In this document: piece by piece, positions 18,132-21,094 of the stretch
Position numbering within the stretch: position 1 is the first letter of the stretch
Layout: every line of letters starts with the position of its first letter
Origin: Fomitopsis serialis
Taxonomy: Eukaryota > Basidiomycota > Agaricomycetes > Polyporales > Fomitopsidaceae
Length of the DNA: 21,094 nt
Assembly (NCBI RefSeq): GCF_022376445.1
Contig: NW_025955551.1
Span: 1 to 21,094, forward strand
Direction: 5' to 3'
Translations under genes and position numbers: made by a program
Notes under the pieces: model-generated
The model's input: only the letters and a program-made list of their open reading frames with translations
Told to the model about the DNA's origin: nothing
Databases searched by the model: none

Positions 18132-18632
18132 GATTATAGGGGATTTTCGACCAATGTTCGGGGTCAGGGCGGGGTCAGGGCGAGGTTTTCACAAAAAACT
18201 GGACCTCTGCACATGAGGAACACCCAACAATTTCCTGTTTCCTTACCCGCACTCGCGCTACATGCGCCATTGCGGGTAAACGACCACTGTCCGAGACTGT
18301 TACCCGCACTCGCGCTACAGCGCAGATGCGGGTGAATAGACGGATCATTACTCTACACAACACACTAACACAGTACAGTAATAATATAGCTACGTCAATG
18401 ATTCATGCGTCACTCATACACTTACTACCGAATACCCATTTTGTAGGGGTATTTTACCCCCTTTCGCGCTGCCGGCACGAGTGCGGGTAAAGAAGCTTAC
18501 GAATCAGTCATTTACCCGCACTCGCGCCGACGGCGCCAATGCGGGTAACGACACACTAATTATGTGACACGCTACCCGCACTCGCGTCGCCAGCGCGAGT
18601 GCAGGTAAATAACAATAGAATTACACGAACAG
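18132..18632. repeat. Segmental duplication, copy B (uninterrupted)
   Basis: Counterpart of 15889-16968. It keeps more CpG-containing palindrome arms (CACTCGCG where copy A has CACTTGTG), has the empty transposon site at about 18420, and has one more palindrome unit near 18244-18300. It is fused on its right to further copies of the same palindrome class. Confidence 0.9.
18160..18180 (+). other. Predicted G-quadruplex motif, copy B
   Basis: Same 21-base arrangement as 15916-15936 (G4-N3-G3-N1-G4-N3-G3), unchanged between the two diverged copies. It lies about 0.8 kb upstream of the ParB-like gene start. Confidence 0.6.
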
Positions 18633-18820
18633 TACCCGCACTCACGCCGGCGACGCGAGTGCGGGTAGTTGTAGTACGATTTGATGTACCGTTACCCGCA
18701 CTCGCGTCGCCGGCGCGAGTGCGGGTAAATAACCATAGACCGGTAGCATCGAGAGACCGGATCCATTGATCTTAATCGGTATCTTTACCCGCACTCGCGC
18801 TGGCTGCGCGAGTGCGGGTA
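18244..18820. repeat. Second palindrome class, 8 copies, partly at an exact 60-bp period
   Basis: Copies of about 35 bp start at 18244, 18301, 18455, 18513, 18573, 18633, 18693 and 18786. Four consecutive starts (18513, 18573, 18633, 18693) are exactly 60 bp apart. Arms are TACCCGCACTCGCG and CGCGAGTGCGGGTA, which shares the TACCCGC...GCGGGTA ends with the class in the left of the window but has ACTC/GAGT cores and a GCCGGC-like centre. The copy at 18693-18727 has fully matched arms. The last copy ends 148 bp before the ATG of the ParB-like gene. Confidence 0.93.
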
Positions 18821-18968
18821 ATGTCACACGATCATGTGCTTCGGACGTATCCGTAGCCATGCGTTCGGGGCACACTTACCTTGTTAAACATACGCCCACA
18901 GATCGATCGCGCGTTCGCGCACATCTCTACGCTCTTCATCTCACTCTGCTTGTCATCTGTGCTGTGCC

Positions 18969-21094
18969 ATGTCTGACCGTGGCTCGTCTCGGTCGCCTGG
19001 ACCTTCGGATCAGTCGCTGCAGTATGAAGAGGTACGTACCGTTATCAAATCAGTGGCCGATCGACACTGACAGTTGTCAATGTAGATTCAACCGGACTTG
19101 GACGTGATCGGGGGGATCCCAATGCCCATGACGGCCGGTCAGGGCGCTGAACAGGATCGGGAGGCTGAGCTTCTCGCAGAGGCGGCGGAAGCATGCCTCG
19201 GCTTCACGCTCGTGCCGGCATCGCCCTGGCTTATGAGAGCAATGCAGGTCGACTATTTGTACCAACGTTGGAACCCGCGCCGCTCGATGCTCACCACCGC
19301 GAGGGTATCGTGAAAGACCTGAAGCACGAGCCTCGCAACGTACTCAAGGAGAACGCGCTTCTGCTCGCCGTACCCGGTGGATCGGTCAGCCCGAGTCGTT
19401 CATCGTATCCGGTCACAAGGGCTCGAAGACGCCGAAGCTGCAGCTTGCAGCCCAGGCGATTGAGGATGAGAAATCGAAGGTCGTGCTTGACGTGATCGCC
19501 GGGCAGCATCGCCTGCACGCGTCTGCCGACTGGCACCAGGACGGTGAGAATGCGATCGTGCGCACGGAGAAGCGCGTGGACGATTGGAAGGCCTCGTTCA
19601 AGACGTCGGAGGCGTGGAGGGCCGAACTCAAGCAACGTGAACAGGACGTGGAGAATGCGCATGCGTACATGCACGAGCGGGCGTGGTGGTTGGCGGAGGT
19701 CTTCGATAGCGGTGCGTTCGTATCGTTCTCACAAATCTCGCACGATCACTCATACCATCCTTAGATAAACTCTCACCTGCGGCGATCAACACGCTCGCGC
19801 GAAACCGCGACGCACGGAAGAAGGTGGAGGGGGATCAAGAGAAGTTTACGATGGAGATGAAGTCGCTGTGTGAGATCAAACCGTCGCAACTCGTCAAGTC
19901 CTGCGTGATAAGCAGGAGACCCACAAGGAGGCTCAGCAGGCGGAACGACAGGTCAAGGGCGGGCACCATGCGAACACGATGTTCTCGCGCATCGTGCACT
20001 GTCTTCCGCTCGCACGATTCTGCATCGCACTCACGTCGCTCGGGTCCCACTTTGAGAATACCGGCATCATGCGGTGGCGAGAACTCGAGCAGGAAGCGAC
20101 GACGACATTTGGAGTGAGTATCAGGTTAATCCATTTTGATTGTGGCTAACTATCTACGTCATACAGGCGGTCATCTACCCCGTCCTCGACTTGCACCGGA
20201 CGATGGGCCTGATCGGCTCGAAGCAGGATTTCCCGCTGTCGGACGACAAGGTTACGCAAGCATGTACGGACTGGGACGCGTTCGTACACGCGCACCATGC
20301 GAAGGAGGGCGAGAAGATATACGGTGCGGACGGCCAGGAGAGTGCCGCGCTGGACACCATCAAGGAGTACGGTACGATGAACCGGCTTCGGTCAGTGTTC
20401 CTGCGTGCGGTGCCCGACTACTCTATGTACACTCCGGAAGTCTTCGAGGCTCTGGAGATCTTGCACCAGAAGCACATCGTCGAGGACGATCCGCGCCTGC
20501 TGTACCTGCGGACGACTGACGCTTGCAAGCAGATGCGTGCGTACGGTGATGCGTTGCATGCTGCCATGGCTGACCTCCTGCCATGCGACACGGATGCGGA
20601 GATTGCGCATCGTGCAGCGGTCCTCGCGCGGATCCGGTTCGTGTACCATCCGTGGAGTGTGGAGGCGCAGGGCGCCGCGGTTGTCACGGCCGCACCGCTG
20701 ATCACGCACGGCTTGATTTCGTGCCTGTTGGTTGACCGTGCGACGCACGAGTTGGGATGGATCTGGGTAAGTACATCGCTCCGTGCTCTGGTGATTGTTA
20801 CTCACCGGTGTCAGCTCGCGTTCGTGCTCGAGCCGATGTCGCTGTTTGCTTGTGCGGTCGGCAACGACCTGCGCTACAAGTCGGCCGGTGCCTTGGTGGG
20901 CGCGTTGACTGCGCTTGAGCTGATGGGCGGTCTGAAGAAGCACATTGGGCCGGTGAGCGAGAGCCTGGCCGCGAAGGTCAGTGGTACACAACATACAGAT
21001 CGGAGACCGTGCTCACCGGATGATGTCAGATCGTGATGTTGTCGTGGGCAAAACGGACGCGGTTCATGCCGTTGCTGGCCTACTGTTCGGAGGC
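18969..21094 (+). CDS. ParB-like (GQHR-box) protein, six exons visible, three single-base frameshifts, 3' end outside the window
   Basis: Exons: 18969-19031, 19086-19711, 19765-20113, 20167-20766, 20815-20976 and 21030 onward. The frame is consistent throughout only if one base is missing at each of three sites (19278-19282, 19373-19377, 19896-19900). About 620 residues are covered. Exon 2 carries PLDAHHREGIVKDL, then VSGHKGSKTPKLQ, then VLDVIAGQHRLHAS at about residues 154-167. This arrangement resembles the ParB N-terminal fold, whose second box (GERRxxA in bacteria) corresponds to GQHRLHA; GQHR is also typical of DndB/DGQHR-type relatives. Later exons are mostly helical and unrecognised (ALDTIKEYGTMNRLRS, PEVFEALEILHQKHIVEDDP). 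No helix-turn-helix was identified by eye. The start codon follows a C/T-rich leader (CTTGTCATCTGTGCTGTGCC) and is the first ATG in frame with exon 1. Whether it is a live gene with sequencing errors or a recent pseudogene is open. Confidence 0.75.
19032..19085 (+). other. Intron 1 of the ParB-like gene (54 nt)
   Basis: Donor GTACGT after GAAGAG and acceptor TGTAG before ATTCAACCG. Phase 0; a CTGAC branch-like motif lies within at about 19067. Joining gives YEE followed by IQPDLDVIGG. Confidence 0.8.
19278..19282 (+). other. Frameshift 1 in the ParB-like gene
   Basis: Upstream codons read ...QRWNPR and downstream codons read PLDAHHREGIV in another frame. One missing C in the CGCCG run would join them. 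No GT-AG intron fits here. Confidence 0.65.
19373..19377 (+). other. Frameshift 2 in the ParB-like gene
   Basis: Upstream codons read ENALLLAVP and downstream codons read WIGQPESFIVSGHKG. One missing base next to the CCC/GG runs would join them. The only GT-AG pair here would make a roughly 20-nt intron, which is too short. Confidence 0.65.
19712..19764 (+). other. Intron 2 of the ParB-like gene (53 nt)
   Basis: Donor GTGCGT after GATAGCG and acceptor CCTTAG before ATAAACTCTC. Phase 1; joining restores a GAT codon and the reading FDSDKLSPAAINTL. A branch-like CTCAC lies within the intron. Confidence 0.75.
19896..19900 (+). other. Frameshift 3 in the ParB-like gene
   Basis: Upstream codons read EIKPSQLVK and downstream codons read LRDKQETHKEAQQAERQ in another frame. 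A missing G after AAG would join them. Confidence 0.65.
20114..20166 (+). other. Intron 3 of the ParB-like gene (53 nt)
   Basis: Donor GTGAGT after ACATTTGGA and acceptor CATACAG before GCGGTCATC. Phase 0; a CTAAC branch-like motif stands about 20 bases before the acceptor (20146-20150). Confidence 0.85.
20767..20814 (+). other. Intron 4 of the ParB-like gene (48 nt, no stop codon in frame)
   Basis: Donor GTAAGT after ATCTGG and acceptor TGTCAG before CTCGCG; CTCAC lies at 20801-20805. Because 48 is a multiple of three and contains no in-frame stop, a naive translation reads through it and adds 16 spurious residues. Confidence 0.85.
20977..21029 (+). other. Intron 5 of the ParB-like gene (53 nt)
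   Basis: Donor GTCAGT after GCCGCGAAG and acceptor GATGTCAG before ATCGTGATG. Phase 0; a CTCAC branch-like motif is at 21012-21016. The next exon reads IVMLSWAKRTRFMPLL and leaves the window open. Confidence 0.8.

Noticed and set aside
137..18820. CRISPR array
   Set aside because: Repeats are palindromic and vary in sequence while many spacers are conserved, the reverse of CRISPR. The introns show a eukaryote, and no cas-like gene is present.
19249..19313. An intron starting GTCGAC at 19249 instead of frameshift 1
   Set aside because: It would remove the conserved-looking YQRWNPR/PLDAHH junction, and the donor is poor. A single missing C explains both sides.
20392..20994. 200-codon open frame on the minus strand
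   Set aside because: Antisense shadow of exons 4 and 5 of the ParB-like gene; the plus strand has matching splice sites and the better protein.
1..21094. tRNA, rRNA or telomere repeats
   Set aside because: No cloverleaf with A and B boxes, no rRNA core sequence, and no TTAGGG tandem array were found on reading both strands. A covariance search would be needed to exclude small RNAs.

Overview
The window looks like GC-rich chromosomal DNA of a filamentous fungus, most likely a basidiomycete. The one clear multi-exon gene has 48-54 nt introns with GTAAGT, GTGAGT, GTACGT, GTGCGT or GTCAGT donors, which is typical of Basidiomycota. No rRNA, tRNA, prokaryotic operon or recognisable viral gene was seen. 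Species cannot be assigned from this sequence.

From 1 to about 15,830 there is no convincing protein gene. The region is a higher-order repeat built from four recurring parts. (P) Clusters of 34-bp near-perfect palindromes with outer arms TACCCGC...GCGGGTA, spaced 69-75 bp apart. (T) A roughly 300-350-bp linker block present three times. (H) A 'head' module, about nine copies, ending in up to three successive short hairpins; the last usually has AGGTAAGT in its loop. (A) Long pyrimidine-rich stretches carrying short hairpins such as GGTGTGAGTC/GACTCACACC every 75-165 bp. The usual order is P-(T)-H-A-P. Many long open frames here are by-products of low A+T content and are not conserved between repeat copies.

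From 15,889 to 18,632 lie two copies of a roughly 500-bp segmental duplication (15889-16968 and 18132-18632). The left copy is interrupted by a 632-bp Tc1/mariner-type non-autonomous element (16124-16755) with 24-bp inverted repeats and a TA target duplication; the right copy preserves the empty site. The left copy has lost CpGs preferentially. Between the copies is a minus-strand coding exon for a coiled-coil protein (17366-17974).

From 18,244 to 18,820 is a second palindrome class (arms TACCCGCACTCGCG), part of it at an exact 60-bp period. It lies immediately upstream of a plus-strand six-exon gene (18969 to beyond the window end). That gene encodes a protein with a ParB-like GQHR box and has three apparent single-base deletions. 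A palindrome array beside a ParB-like gene is the most provocative arrangement here; a functional link between them is only a hypothesis. The arms of the palindromes and hairpins change together between copies, so inverted symmetry is kept while sequence drifts. That is the strongest direct signal of an undescribed structured-repeat system.
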